DNA of 64,000 nucleotides from Torreya grandis (GCA_037957365.1 JARHVA010003166.1:1059501-1123500), one strand, 5' to 3'. Shown: positions 22,616 through 35,904, counted from the first letter of the stretch. Numbers and translations are program-made. The notes: generated by a model not told the origin, from the letters alone.

Positions 22616-23928
22616 GAGATCAAATATTTATTTGAAGGAGAGGAACAACATAGGTATTGAATGTTTATACATTGTGAAGTCAATCATTTATCTCTCTTTT
22701 TTGAAACTTCTCTAAGATAGCATGAATTTTGTAAATGTACCAAATGGTAATTTTTCTGACAGTTGAGTAAATTGATTAGGAAATGCATGTATATCTAGTT
22801 TTATATTATCATTTATAATAAATTATTGGAATTTTGTCAAGTTTAACATCTTTTGATAATTACTCTTTGCAGTTTTATGTGAAGAATCCAAGTTTTCAAC
22901 TTGAATAATGATGAAAAATTCACTATTTACGACATTTCATTAATCTATTTGATTGTAAAAATTATCTCTCAAGATATTTTGTAAGGAAAGAAGTTTGTTT
23001 CTCAAATAAAATTGATCAATTTTGCTAAGACTACTCTCTCTATTTACACTCACATTTTTTATCTATATTGTACTTTATTTTGATTTTGACTTTAACTTAA
23101 TTCATTCTAATGTAGATTAATTTTTAATTAATCTAATTTCTTTTTTGTTTCCTTTAAATTTTAATATATTTTACTTTTAGTTTGCTTTTACTTACTCTTT
23201 ATTTCTATTTTTCTTTAATTAATTTCTTAGGTTGGTCTTCTTTATTTAATTTCTTAGAATTAGACTTAGTTAGATTTTAGATTAGTTTATAGATTTAGTT
23301 TAGATTTAGATTTTTTTAGTTCATTAGATTTATTTAAGTTAGATTAATTTATAATTTTTAGTGTATTACTTTGTTCTTTTAAATAGTTTGTTCTTTTTTT
23401 CTTAGTTTAATTGTTGTCCTATTTATTTTATCTAATTTAGTTTATTGGTTGTTGTTTGTTTGTATCTCTTGTGTATTTAGTTTTTCTTGGTTATTTATTT
23501 TATAGAACATTTGTTCATCTTTGATTTATCTCAATTCTATTTTACTTATATTTTTTGTTTATTATCTTAGTGTTATTTAGAATTTATAATAGTAAAATCA
23601 AGATAACATTTTGAAATATATTATATTATTGAATCATATTTCTTTTTTTTTTATAGATTGTCTTGTTAATAGGCCTTCTTTATTGGATATGATATATTAT
23701 ATATTTACATCTTAACTGACTCATTATTTGACAAAGTGGATTTATATAAATTAAAAGGAAATATGTTATATTCAATAACATATTTATTATTTCTTAGAAC
23801 ATTTAAAAAAATCTTTGCATCTTTAGGATCATAATTGAACATTTAAAAGACTACTATGATTCAAAATTAGCTTTCACAATAGGTGAAAGATTTGATTAGT
23901 TAATGATATAATTTTCATCATCAACAAA

Positions 23929-23947
23929 TTTGGTGACTCTACTGGGA
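23929..23947 (+). promoter_or_regulatory. Primer binding site after LTR2
   Basis: TTTGGTGACTCTACTGGGA, five bases inside the LTR end, has the form of a plant gypsy tRNA primer site (TGGTGACTC...CTGGGA). The first nine bases recur at the inner border of the right arm of insertion X. Confidence 0.8.
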
Positions 23948-23991
23948 AAAAACTTTCAAAAATTATTTATAACTATATTTTATTTTTGCTT

Positions 23992-25480
23992 ATGGTACTT
24001 GGAGGATAGCCTCTTATTATCCAGCCTAAAATTGATATTACTAATGATCAAGTTGATGTTTCTTTTAATTTAACATGTTATGCATGGTATAATCATCCTC
24101 ATAATCTTCAACATGTTATTCAAATCAAAACAAAGAAGAAGAAATAGTAGAATTTGAGATAGATTGGTATTCTAATCTTATGAAACTCAATAGGACATTT
24201 TAAATACAAATATATAAATTTAGGAAGATAGCTATGGGTTTTTAGCTGCTAATCTTAGGCCTAGAATTTATTTCCTTTTTGATTCTTTTCTTTTCAATGA
24301 TTTGGTTATGCCTTATAAACCTAATTTTATAAATTTGCAATTAAATCAAGTTAATCAAGTTAAACAAAATTAGCTAATTCAAGTAGAGAAGATTATTGAA
24401 GCTTCCAATGAGAGATCAAGTAAAAGAGAGGATACAAGAGTTGATTTATGAATATGATAGAATAGAGATTAGAATGATCTCATTGAAGATGAAGTTAATT
24501 CTAAAGTTGAAATAGAATAATAGATAGCTATAAATCTATGGATTTATATAAATTTAATTAATATTGGAAATCATTCTGGTAAGTTACCTTCTCTTAAAGG
24601 ATTAAATATTACAAAAAAATTTAGGGCTCCTGGAGAATCTTGAGAAGATCATTTAGAAGTATTTAGATTATTTTGTGTTATTCTTGGTATAACAAATGAA
24701 TATATTTATTTAAGAGTTTTTTCTCAAACACTTGAAGAGAAAGTTTACCAAGAATTTATTAATTTACCTACTAAAATTATCAGCACATGGAAAAATATTG
24801 AAAAATGGCTAGAGTTATCTTTTGGGAAAGCTAAAGAATGCTTTGACCTAGTCAATGACCTTGTGAATTTTTTTATTGATACAAGTGAGACCATCTACCA
24901 TTTCATTACCATATTTATAAGTTACATTAAAAGATCTCACATGACCTTAGACCTTCTAAGAAGTTATCTAGACTTTACTTTTGTAGTGCTTTACCCTTAA
25001 TATATAAATGGTTATAGAGGATAAAGATATTATAGAATATGATGAAACTATAACATTTTGGATTGAATATAAAAGGAAACTCAAATGTATTAGGTTTAAA
25101 GATAGGTCTTCTACAAATTAAATTTAGATAATGTATAAATTTTAAAAGCCATTTAAAGTCTAGAAAATGAACTAGTCACTATTAAAAGATAACTGAATGA
25201 TAAACCTTCTTCATATAATATAAACAACACTAAAAGAAAAAAGCTAGAAATTACTTATTACTGCAATGTTTGTGAATTGGATCATGATTCAGATTCATGT
25301 ATTGCTATTCACAAGTTTAAAAAATTTCTTCAAAAAAAATATCTTATATTTGAAGATTTAGAAAACAAAATAAACATGTGTGCTTTTGATGATCCATCAA
25401 ATAATGAAGTAACTTATGTTGTTAATACTATAAATAAAGATTATAACTCTTCTCAAAATAAATTAAAAAACAACAAATAA
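23992..25480 (+). pseudogene. Family C internal II: gag
   Basis: A likely start codon is at 23,992, 45 bp after the primer site (MVLGG, stop, PLIIQPKIDITNDQVDVSF). The gag core is readable at 24,575-24,990: GLNITKKFRAPGES, LEVFRLFCVILGI, then SFGKAKECFDLVNDLVNF. The nucleocapsid-like finger at about 25,260-25,300 reads CNVCELDHDSDSC, spacing C-x2-C-x3-H-x4-C, one residue shorter than the usual knuckle; it opens the longest intact stretch (to 25,480). Internal I carries the same finger with one Cys lost. Gag builds the particle. Many stops and small shifts. Confidence 0.78.
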
Positions 25481-25809
25481 TGATTCTTCTTCTAATGATA
25501 AAGATAAAACAATTCATAATAACTTTTCAAGTAGTTCAACTAATAATTCTTCTCAAAATATTATTTTATCAATAGGTTATAATAATAGTCAATATCAGCA
25601 TTATAAGTTTAATTTTTTTTGACAGTCTGGTGACAAATCTTATAATATAATTGATTATTTATCTATAATTAAAACTAGATTATCATTATTAAAAGTAGAT
25701 AGTACTCTAGGACAACTTGATAAAATTAATGAAGCTGATAAAAATCCTAAAACTAATGTAGGCTTACAAGAAGAAGATGGTAATGAACAATTAACTATAT
25801 TTTATCAAA

Positions 25810-26335
25810 GCTATGATCTTCCTATAGATTTTATACCTCCCTTTTATGTTTTGGTCAAAATTACTGATAAATTAATCCATAAGTGTATCTTAGACATGGG
25901 TGATTCAAAGAATATAATGTTTAAATCTATTGCATATCAATTAGGCATATCTTATAAAATTAACAATAGGAAACTTACTAGATTTGATTCTAGATAAAAT
26001 AAAATTTATGATAAGTTTTAAGACATAGTCATTAAGATTTCTCAAGATGAAATAATTAGATATATGACTAATATCCAAGTTTTATACATTCATAGTAATT
26101 ATGCTATGTTATTAGGAAGGGATTGATCAAAAGCAATTGGTGTTTTTTGTCAGAAAAGCTATCACATGAGTTTCTATTAGTAATAAAATTATTTTCATTA
26201 AAAGAGAAGATTGGTCTAATACATCTATAGAGTCATATACTTCTTCCACTATTACTTATGTTGAGATAGGAATTGGAACTTATGAATTGTTGAATTTAGA
26301 TGAACCAAAAAATTAACATGAAAAATTCTTTGAGA
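25810..26335 (+). pseudogene. Family C internal II: aspartic protease
   Basis: The retropepsin region reads LPIDFIPPFYVLVKI, then HKCILDMGDSKNIMFKS near 25,880-25,930 (the D-x-G active-site loop), AYQLGISYKI, and a C-terminal flap-like region NIQVLYIHSNYAMLLGRD. It is followed by the same spacer as in internal I (IKREDW, TYVEIGIGTYE). Stops replace expected residues in several places. The domain matures Gag-Pol in the particle. Confidence 0.78.
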
Positions 26336-26339
26336 AGAA

Positions 26340-26790
26340 TATGTTATGGTCATTTTATTTTGATGGAGGTTGATCTCAACAAGATAATGGTGCTAGAATT
26401 TGCTTAATTTTTTCTATTGATAAAATATTTTGTTATGCTTCTAAATTATCATTTGAAAAAAATAATAATACTATAGAATTTGAATCATTATGTTTAGGTT
26501 TGGAAAAATCCATTGAAATTAATAATAAACATTTATAAGTCTTTACAGATTTTGAATTAGTTATTAGGTAAGTTTGAAAAAGTTTTAAAACTAATCAACT
26601 CATCTACATTATTATACATAAAAATTTTGGTCTTTACATGAAAATTTTGAGGCTTTAAATATCACTCATATTGTTAGAAAATATAACTTTAAAACTAATA
26701 AGCTTATTGTTTTTTGCATCTAACCCAACTCTAAGTGAGAGTGAACCAACCACAAATTTCTCTTATGATAAAATTTTTTGACCTAAAATT
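26340..26790 (+). pseudogene. Family C internal II: RNase H located before RT
   Basis: LWSFYFDGG at about 26,346-26,372 (first Asp), QQDNGARICLIF, KLSFEKNNNTIEFESLCLGLEK (catalytic Glu) and VFTDFELVIR (second Asp) show an RNase H of the type that plant Tat-related elements carry as an extra copy. It lies between protease and RT, as in internal I. A second, RT-linked RNase H occurs after RT at about 28,150, so this family had two. It is followed by an eroded part (ASNPTLSESEPT near 26,716). Confidence 0.8.
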
Positions 26791-26799
26791 TTGAATTTG

Positions 26800-27905
26800 A
26801 ATTATAGTGGGATTATTTTTAGTTGTGATGAACACATAGATTCACTCATTAAATGCAATTATTTTGATAATCATGATTATATATTAAATTATAGATATTA
26901 TCTATAATTAAGTACTAACAAATTGCCTACTAATTTAGTAAATTTGGATTCTACATTTACACCTAATGATCAATCCATGTTTTTAGAATGGAAGAGCCTT
27001 CTAGGAGAATTACAAGTGAAACTATTCCTATCAACTTAGGTACAAAAGAGGATCCTAAATATATGTATTTAAGAATTCAAGATACTACAAGTGATAATAT
27101 TAAATTCATTAAGTTATTTAAAGAATTTATTGATGTATTTGCCTAGTCACACAAAGTTATTAAAGGTTATGATACTGATATTATTAAACATGACATACCT
27201 ATAAAACTTGGTATTAAATGTATGAGGAAGAAAATAAGAAGATTATCCCTTTATTAAAAGACATCATTAACAAGGAGCTAGACAAAATGATTGATGTTGG
27301 TGCCATTCTCTCTATAAAATATTTTGAATGAGTAGCTAATTTAGTATTAGTTAGAAATAAAAATGGTGATATTAGATTGTGTGTTGATTTTAGATATTTG
27401 AATAAATCTAGTGTTAAAGATAATTTTCCTCTACCAAGTATAGATCAGATTTTATAACAAGTTGTAGGATTAGAAATGATGTTATTAGATGGATTTTCAT
27501 GTTATAATCATATTTTTGTATATCCTGAAGATAGACACAAGACCACTTTTACTACTCGTAGAGGGACTTTTACTTATAACATAATGCCTTTTATATTAAT
27601 GAATGTAGGAGATACTTTTCAAATAGCTACACATGTTACTTTTGATTACTTGATTGACATTATTATTCAAGTCTATCTTGATGATCTCACCATTCATTTG
27701 AAATGACAAATAAATCATTTAGGTCATCTTCATGAGTTTTCACAAGATGTAGAAAGTATAATTTTTTTTGAATTTAAATAAATCAATTTTTGGCATTAAT
27801 GAAGGTAAGTTATTAGGATATATTATTTATAAATATGGCATTTATATAGATCTTGAATGTATTAAAGTAATTAAAAATTTAACTCCTCATAAAGATCAAT
27901 CTAGT
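26800..27905 (+). pseudogene. Family C internal II: connector and reverse transcriptase
   Basis: The connector holds YFDNHDYILNY and, near 27,040-27,100, EDPKYMYLRIQ. RT motifs: NGDIRLCVDFRYLNKSS (27,363-27,413), DNFPLPSIDQIL, LLDGFSCYNHIFV with EDRHKTTFTTRRGTFTYNIMPF (open 27,476-27,703), and the catalytic VYLDDLTIH at 27,670-27,696 with intact YLDD. The thumb side is broken by frameshifts. Best preserved RT of the array; homologous to 16,215-17,340. Confidence 0.88.
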
Positions 27906-28149
27906 TTACAATCTTTTTTTTGGGAAAATTAGCTTTGTTAGGAAATTCAATTCAGATTTTGCAAATAAGACTAATCCTTTACAATTATTTTTTAATAAAT
28001 ATAAAATTTACACTTAGAATAAAGGTGATGATTTAGCATTCAATAATGCTAAAGATGTCATTATAAGTGTTTCATTTCTTGATAAACTATATTTAAAGAA
28101 AGTATTCGTTATTTATGTTAATTCTACTAAAAAATCAATTGCAACTTTT

Positions 28150-28640
28150 ATCACTCGAGTTTGAAAATAATGATGAAAATCCAATTGGTTAAATGAGTAA
28201 AGTTTTAAAATATGCTAAAACTAGGTACCCTCTTATTGAGAAATTTATTTTCTCATTGGTTTTTTTTTTGATTAAATTTTATTATTTATTGATGGAAAAT
28301 AAAAAATTTATGTGATCTAACATAAGTATTTTATATTATCTTTTAAATCAACCAACCATTTAAGGAAGGCTTGCTAAGTGGATATTATGAATTCAAGAGT
28401 TTAATCTTGAATTCAAAACTTCAAAAATAATTAAAGGTAATGACTTGGAAAAAAATTTAACTGAAAGCACTTCTTAAAATATTAATGTTTTAGTTTTTTT
28501 AGTTGATGATAATCTAAATGCAAGGCCTCATTTTAAAATCATGAAAATTTTGGATTTTTCTAAAAAAAATAAATTTAGTCTTGAGATGAATGAATGGGAT
28601 TATATGTTGACTAAAGATCATTGATATCATGACCTACTCT
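28150..28640 (+). pseudogene. Family C internal II: RT-linked RNase H
   Basis: Readable as ENNDENPIG, KVLKYAKTRYPLIEKFIFSL, LLNQPTI, GRLAKWILWIQEFNLEF and IIKGNDL, the standard Ty3/gypsy RNase H that follows RT. Further on VDDNLNARPHFKIMKILD and a segment ending YMLTKDH lead to integrase. Stops occur throughout. This domain is deleted from internal I. Confidence 0.78.
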
Positions 28641-28779
28641 TTTATTTTTAAAATTAGACATGTCCTAATAAATTTGAAAAGAAGTGAAGATGTTTCTTGT
28701 AGTTACAGGCTTTAAATTTCTATTTATTATAAAATTCTCTATTTTATCTAAAGAGAGATGGAGTTTTATTATGATTCCT

Positions 28780-29870
28780 TACACATAATCAAACTCAAAA
28801 AGTTACTAGATGTTTTCACAAAGAAAATTATATTGGACATTATGATGAAAAACCATTGCTTATAAGATGTTAAGAATAGGTTATTATTGACCTACTATAT
28901 TTCAAGATGCTTATAAGTAATTTCATTCTTGTATACCATGTCAATTGTTTGTTGGTAGAGATAAGTTACCTACAATGTCATTAAAGCCTATTATACCTAA
29001 AAAACCATTTAAAAAATAGGGCATTGACTTTATTTTAGATATACATCCTTCCTTCATCTATTGGTCATAGGTATATATTAATAGAAATAGATTATCACTA
29101 AGTGGTATGAGGCTAAAGCACTTAAAAGTTTTGTAACATTTGAAGTAATCAAACTTTTTTTAAAAAATCAGATTTTTTCTAGATATGGAGTTCTTTATGA
29201 AATCTTTTTTGATAATTGATCTTAGTATGTTTCAAATGAATTTATGGAATTTTTGATAAAATAATTTATTATATTTAGTCATTCATCTAAATATTACCTT
29301 CAGGATAATGGTCAAGCTGAATCAACAAATAAAAATCTGATTTCAATTATGAAGAAATTAGTTTGTGAAAATAAAATAAAATGGCATCTTATTTTTTTTT
29401 TTAATTTATAGGTTGATAGAGCTATTTTCAAATTAGAAACTAGTTATTCTCCTTTCATGTTATCATATGTATTTGAATCCACCTTACCAATAGAACTTCA
29501 AATTTTTTTAGCTAAAACTACTTTACAGTATGTTGTTGAAGATACAAATTTGATTGAATAAAGATTGAATGATATAAATATTGATGAATATAAACCAACA
29601 ACATTATAGAAATTAGAAAGGGCTAAATAAAAATTGAAAAAAAAAAATTGATAAGAAAATTTTTAACAAAAAGTTTAAAGTTGGTGATCTATTTTTATGA
29701 CTCGGACCTAAAGATCTTGGTAACATCCTAAATTTGATTCATTATGGCTTGGTCCTTATCAAGTCGTAATTATGCTTGAAAATAATACTTTTTATTTGAA
29801 AGATGTTGATGTAAATTGGCTACGTTTCTCAATTAATGATCATCATTTGAAATTATTTAATGATTAACTC
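28780..29870 (+). pseudogene. Family C internal II: integrase
   Basis: Zinc finger: HKENYIGHYDEK (His pair), AYKMLRIGYY, SCIPCQLFVG (Cys pair) at 28,815-28,955. Core: GIDFI near 29,020 with the first Asp; the second Asp region is badly eroded; DNGQAESTNKNLISIMKKL near 29,303-29,360 carries the Glu. C-terminal part: RAIFKLETSYSPFMLSY, ESTLPIELQ, KLERAK, then WLGPYQVVIML-like and NNTFYLKDVD segments ending HHLKLFND at about 29,866. I see no chromodomain. Nonfunctional through stops, including a TGA and a TAG where Trp is expected. Confidence 0.85.
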
Positions 29871-30034
29871 TTTTTTAGATTCATTTATTTCTTTTGTTTT
29901 TGTTTTGTGCTTATTTTCTTTGCTATATTTTATATTATTTCTTATTTTGGTTTGTTTTTTTGATTTATGTTGTTTCTTGCTTCTACTTTTAAAAGGATTG
30001 ACAAATGTTTCATATAGATGAAATTTCACATTGT

Positions 30035-30052
30035 GAAAGAATAATGAAAAGA
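30035..30052 (+). promoter_or_regulatory. Polypurine tract before LTR3
   Basis: GAAAGAATAATGAAAAGA directly before the TG of LTR3; homologous to 18,031-18,048. Confidence 0.72.
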
Positions 30053-30807
30053 TGTTACAATTCTATTATAAGTATCAATTATTTTTAGATGTTACTCCTT
30101 ATAAATTTAGTTTTTTTAATACATGAATAATATATGTTGAGTTGTAGCTAGTTTTTGAAATAATACTTGATTTTTAGATATTGTTTTTAAAGCATGTGTA
30201 TTAGTTTATGCATATGGCCCAAACTTTCCTACTATATCATTCCCTTTCTTTGTGCCATATTATTCGAACATTTCATCCCTTAATTTTTAATTTATTATTA
30301 AAGGGTTTCATGCATAGCTACTTGAGAAATAATTTTCCTAGATCACACTCTTAAGATTATGTTTTTATTAGTAGGCAATTTGATTGATACTCAATTTCAT
30401 TATTCAAAATGACTAGAAATGTCACTAGTGTTATGCCTATTTTTTACACCCCCTCAATTTTTTAAAACTAATACTTCTATCTACCATTGAGATGACCCAA
30501 TCATAGAATTTAAAATTATGTTGGGGACTTAATCAATTAGTTTTATATTTAAATACATATTTTCAATTATATAAGTTGATTATGACGAGTTTATGAATTT
30601 GTATTTATATTCTAAGTGATTTCAAAAAGAATAAATTAATGAATGAATAAAATATGAATATATATTTATCATTGCTTAATGTGTGTGATCATTCATTTTT
30701 GGTTTTTCAGTTCATTATTGATTATATTATAGTACAACATTTTTAGTTTGAAATAGTGAGAATTTATATGGTTTATCAAAATTGGAAGATTTATATGATT
30801 GTCATGA

Positions 30808-30810
<3 letters not shown>

Positions 30811-30872
<62 letters not shown>
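30811..30872. repeat. Compound microsatellite (AT)21(AG)10
   Basis: Pure AT repeats at 30,811-30,852 followed by AG repeats to 30,872. LTR2 has the palindrome AATGTAGATATCTACATT at this place, so the repeat grew after the two LTRs separated. Confidence 0.95.
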
Positions 30873-30873
<1 letters not shown>

Positions 30874-33590
30874 TCTTCAATTGGGTATTTTATCTAGATT
30901 TTAGATTAGTTTTCAGTTGATAGTTTGATCAGATTGTGAAAATTAATTTGATATTTTCAATTATAATGATAGTATGTAACATGGTTTGATCAAAATAGAA
31001 ATATATTATTGACTGGTCATAATGGTTTTTCATTAATTTTATTTCATTTTTCAAGTATAAATATAGATTAACATAATGAATATGGCATTATATGAGTCAT
31101 GGGATAAGTGGTTTGATATTATTCTTGAAAAACTTAACCTATTTACTAAGGATATTTAAGAATCCTAAGGGTTTGTAAGTTTAATCTTAAGGATTCATTA
31201 TGATAAAAGTCCTAATCTAATACTATTTATCCTAAGGTTTTGAAATGATATAAATACATTTATCTGGCCCTAAACAGTCATGGTATTTTTTAGGGTAGTT
31301 TGAATAAGATTATTTCAAGGCATAAAGGATTTAAGTGATCATGAAGGTTTATGAATAGATTATTTGTTTTGAAAGGTTAATAAGATTAACCTATGCTATG
31401 TTCATTTTTGAGACATAAAGGTTTTATGTGGTTGGCAAGTTAAGTTGGCAGTCTCGGGGTACATGAACGTTACAATGGCAAATTGGTAAATTTCATGGCA
31501 TGCTAAACTAGCAAGGTGAGTTAATGTGAAGTTTGGTATATGTTTAGAGATCAAATGGTGGTTTGAGGCATTTAATGATTATGATACATGCCTTGAATCT
31601 CACAATTTGGTAAGTATTTTAACTGGTATATTGCTTATTACTAAGTTTGATGGCGTCACTAAATTGGTTTGTAGAATGCTAAGTACTAGTCTCAATTTTA
31701 ATGACCCAATGGTGATTGTGCATGTAATCACGGTTGTTACTTTGGAGGACTTGGCTTAAAAATAATATTTTTTTCATTGTTTTGGTCATTCTATGAAATA
31801 TTTCCTGTGGAAACAACACTCTATCAAATTGGAGTTTGGACTTGAAAATAAAATTTATGAGAGGAAAGTTGTAGGGAAATGCATACAAGTATGTCAATAA
31901 TAAGATGAATGAGTTTTGAAGAAGTTTATAAGCTATTTTGAATGATTTTATATTTGCATGAAGAGAAATATGGTTTCTGGTCTACATGTGATAAGTTTTT
32001 ATAAGCTATCTTTGCATGTTTATTTTGGAAGGATAAAATATTACAATTTAGTGGTTGTTATGTTCTCTTTGTGTATGAAATATCAATGTGAATGGGTTTA
32101 GTTTTTTATAAGACCAATAATCTTGGTGGTTGATGAAATACAAACATGTTGGTTTTTTAGTTTTGATCATGGTATTTTGAGAATATTGAGGTTTTGCTTT
32201 TATGAATGTGCATTTTATTCTGGTTTGCTATGAGTAATATAGATTGAAGTGGTGCTTCAAACATACTATTTATAGTTTCAAAAGTTTGGTTGAGACTTTG
32301 GGTTTTGTAGGGATGATCTTTGTGTGTTTGTTTCATGAATATTTTGAAGGGTTTGAATGGTTTATGTTCATCATGTTATAAAGGAATGGTTTTAGGAGTA
32401 TATTGAAACATGAAATGTGATTTTTCATTGGTGGTATTGTTTATATTTTAGTATTTTGAAGCTATAAGTTTCATGCATATCAGTTTTAATTTTGAATCTA
32501 TGTCTTGAATAAATTTTTTTTCATGGTTATGTCATGGATATAGTATGTTGAATTTTTTCTGTGAAGATAATGAAGGTTATTGTTGGATTTTTGCATCTCA
32601 ATTTTTTGGTTTCGATGGCTTTTTGTTATAATAATATAATGATGTTTCAACATATTAAAGTCATGAGTTTTGTGCATGATGGTTGAAATATTAGGAAATC
32701 TAATACATTCAAAAGTATTATAGGTTTTGTTTAATGTTTTGGAAATAAATAAACAGTAAAGAAGTGTTGATAGTTTACATAGAAATCTAAAATGGGTTGT
32801 TTCTTAGTTTTGAAATAATTTTTCAGATGGAGATAACGGTTTGTTGTGGTTATGTTTCATACATTGAAATGTTTTTGAAGTGATTAAAATTTGATATTTG
32901 TAATGGCTTTCTCATGAAAATTTGAGTATATTATTTTGATTAATACTTTGATTGACAAAATAAAATATTATGTCATATGTAATTTTCTTGGTTGTTTCAA
33001 AATAATGAATATATAAAATAAAAGAGATGATTATAGTTTCAAAAAAAATTAGAATATTGACATGAAAATATAAGTCATTATTCAAAGTTTATATTTTGAT
33101 GACTTAGTCTCTTATCTTTTGAAAAAGTTATATGGACTCTAATTTAAGAAATACTTGTCATGAATAGGATTTTATGGAAATATTCCTTTCAATTATTTGA
33201 ACTAGTTCAATTTATATTCTCAGATAATATTCATACAATGAGAACAAAAAATATGAAGATATAGAAGAATATTTTAGAAATAAAATTATAATAATATAAT
33301 TTTATTTTAAGGTTTTAGTTGGAAATGATTTGACATAGTAGTTTTCATATGAATGTATAGTTTAGTTAGTTGAAATAGTTGAATAATCATTTGATAATAG
33401 TGGAAAATTTTGTGAGTGATTAAAGATCTACTATATTGAAATACAGGGTTATTTGGTTTCATATTTGATATATGCATGTTGATTTTTAGTTATAAATAAT
33501 TAACTTTGAATATATTTTAGATTATATATAAGATGTTAGGCTGGCATCAATCTGGATCAGGTAGAGATAGTGATAATCAAGGTTGGGAAG

Positions 33591-33595
33591 GGAAT
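33591..33595. repeat. Target-site duplication of insertion X, left copy (GGAAT)
   Basis: Precedes the TG start of X. The right copy at 40,881-40,885 reads TGAAT, one mismatch. LTR2 has a single GGAATC at the same place. Confidence 0.7.
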
Positions 33596-35880
33596 TGTTG
33601 GGGGTCTAGATTGCACCCTTGCTAGAAGTAGGAGTATTCAGTTTCTACTTCTAAATCTAGCTCAACATGGGACATACCTTAGGCTATGGGCATCCTATAA
33701 TGGGGTTAGATCTCTAGGATTTTTAATGAGTCTATCTCCTTTGATGCATAATTTTAGCTCATTTACACTACTAATACCTACTAATAAATAAACAAAAAGG
33801 AAAGAAAGATAACATGAAAGGTAAACTAAAGCTAAAGATGGTGATTCACCTAATTAATGTTAATATACTCTATTTGAACTCTTAAACACTAATGAAACAA
33901 GTAAAAGACAAGATTTAGGACTCCAAATATCTATCATACATCAATATTTCATGCAAAGGTTCACCAAATGATCAGGAGCTTAGGGAAGTGATGGATAGGT
34001 CTAATGCAAGACACTAACCATTCAAAGTATCCACATGTGGGATTTAATCAAAAAATATAGAACACTAAATATGATCTACATAAAAATATCAACTAGTAAC
34101 TAGGTGAGATCAAGACTTGAAAAGGGAGAAAATTCTACCACATATGTAAATCAATTGACATGCACACACTATACTATAATAATGAAATATGAAAGTAGTC
34201 ATATATCATCTCAAGAAGTTATGGTGAAAGCTCCATCTTGGCAGATTTTAGTCATGCCCAAGAGAGGGATTAGAAGGATACCAAGAGGATCCATTTTTTT
34301 GCTCAAAAGACTCTATATTTAGAAAAATGGGAAAGAGAGAGATGGAAACACGTGTAGGAGAGTGGAGAAAATATCCTAGTCATGCGATAGAATATCATTT
34401 ATTACTTATTACATACATATCTTCTTTCAACAAACTAGCCTTTCTTTGCTCTAATAACCTTCAAATTCTTTTCATTGGTTGAGAGATCCCACTAAAAGGT
34501 AATTTTTTGTTTTGAATGATGATAAATTCTATTTAAGTGGAATCAATGCTCAAAAATGCTTCTCCAACTACCATCTCACCACCTTGGGACCCTAAGCCCA
34601 CTTGACATGATCATGATGATCAAATACTCTAGATGTTGAAACTAACAGATCCATGATATGAATGATAGTTAATACCTACCTTGTCAAGGATAGATCTATA
34701 TCGGTAGACTAGACACTTTGCATGTATACTCTATCTCCATAACTAGATCATAGGTCTATTCTATAGATAGAAAAATAATCTAAGATTATTGATTTTCCTA
34801 TATTCATATATTAATAACACTTTATTTGATGCCTGGCTCCTATTTTGATGACAAGATATCAACCCTTGATCTCTATTAGGTCTAAAAGACCTATTTTACC
34901 TCTTTGCAGCTCTGATGGCAATGCTTGGTCCTTTTTTAATTTAAATTGGATCTATGCTTGAGCTCTATCTTTATACATTCTTTTTACTTGGGTCAAAATC
35001 TACCCCTTCAACCTCTATCAAAAGTATTGGGATCAAAATTTTATTTAATTGGCTATCAAAATTGACATGGATTATTGACTTATTGACTCATCTCATGACA
35101 TCAATCCTAATCTATGTGATTGGGTAAGAGCCATTGATCTTACCTTGGAATTGTCAATCTCTATTTGAGTTGGTGCTACCTGGCAATCCTACATTTGCAC
35201 TCAAGATCCACTATCAATTTGCTAGCTTCATGTGCTTGTGCCATGTGGTGGCCTCTAAACTCTTTTACCTTTTGACTTGTTCGCATGCTATTGATCTCCT
35301 TGGTATAAATAAATGCTAACTATTGTATTTGTTGGGACCCACTATTTGAAAATTAATGGTTACATAATGAGCTCAAATTTTAACATCTACAGAATTGTAT
35401 TTGACATCTATGTGAATGTATTTGATGTCTACACAACTATCACTAAGATATACAAACTTCAAAATTCATTTGACATGGCTTCAATTTGATGTTTGTGCAC
35501 CCATATTGACATCCATAGAAATGTTAATGACATTTGTGAAACCATCAATATATGGACCCTAATGAGTGACTATTGATCTTGATTTTGACACTTGCATGAA
35601 TGTCCCTTTATTGGATCATAAATTCCCTAGGCTATTTACTCTTAACCTTTTTCTAGAAATTTGTTATGGGATTTGCATCTCAACCACTTTCTCTAAATGA
35701 ATTTGTTTATGGCTCTTTTGAATTGGACAAAATATCTAAAGAAATTATCCCAGGATAATTGCCTAAACTAATTAAGTCTACCTTATCTTTGCCTTGGATA
35801 ATTTATTGTAGACAAAATGTCTAATAGAATTCAAGTCTTTGGGTTTTATGTTTGTAGATAAAATTTTTGAGAGAAGGAGG
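33596..35880 (+). repeat. Insertion X, left arm (plus-strand LTR-like)
   Basis: Noncoding. Homology to the reversed right arm is patchy but collinear, mostly differing by transitions, and fades near 35,870. No primer site is seen at its inner end. A TATA-like CTATATAAGCC lies at 35,882-35,892. Confidence 0.6.
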
Positions 35881-35904
35881 TCTATATAAGCCTATCCAGC
35901 CCTA

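Larger units (their letters stand above)
18049..23923 (+). repeat. LTR2 of family C (about 5.9 kb)
   Basis: Starts TGCTACAATTCTACTATAAG and ends TTTCATCATCA; both ends match LTR3. It has two TATA candidates (19,203-19,210 and 22,608-22,615), a perfect 18-bp palindrome AATGTAGATATCTACATT at 18,808-18,825, an open-frame relic at 21,465-22,271, and a T-rich U5 (23,040-23,600) full of TTTAGATT-like words. Everything else is AT-rich with no coding signal I can see. It is unusually long for a plant LTR. Confidence 0.85.
30053..33595 (+). repeat. LTR3 of family C, part 1
   Basis: Aligns with LTR2 from 18,049 to about 21,527, with frequent point differences, mostly transitions. It contains a microsatellite (30,811-30,872) absent from LTR2 and ends inside the LTR open frame: ATG at 33,533 and 21 codons up to 33,595, where insertion X begins. 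Confidence 0.85.
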
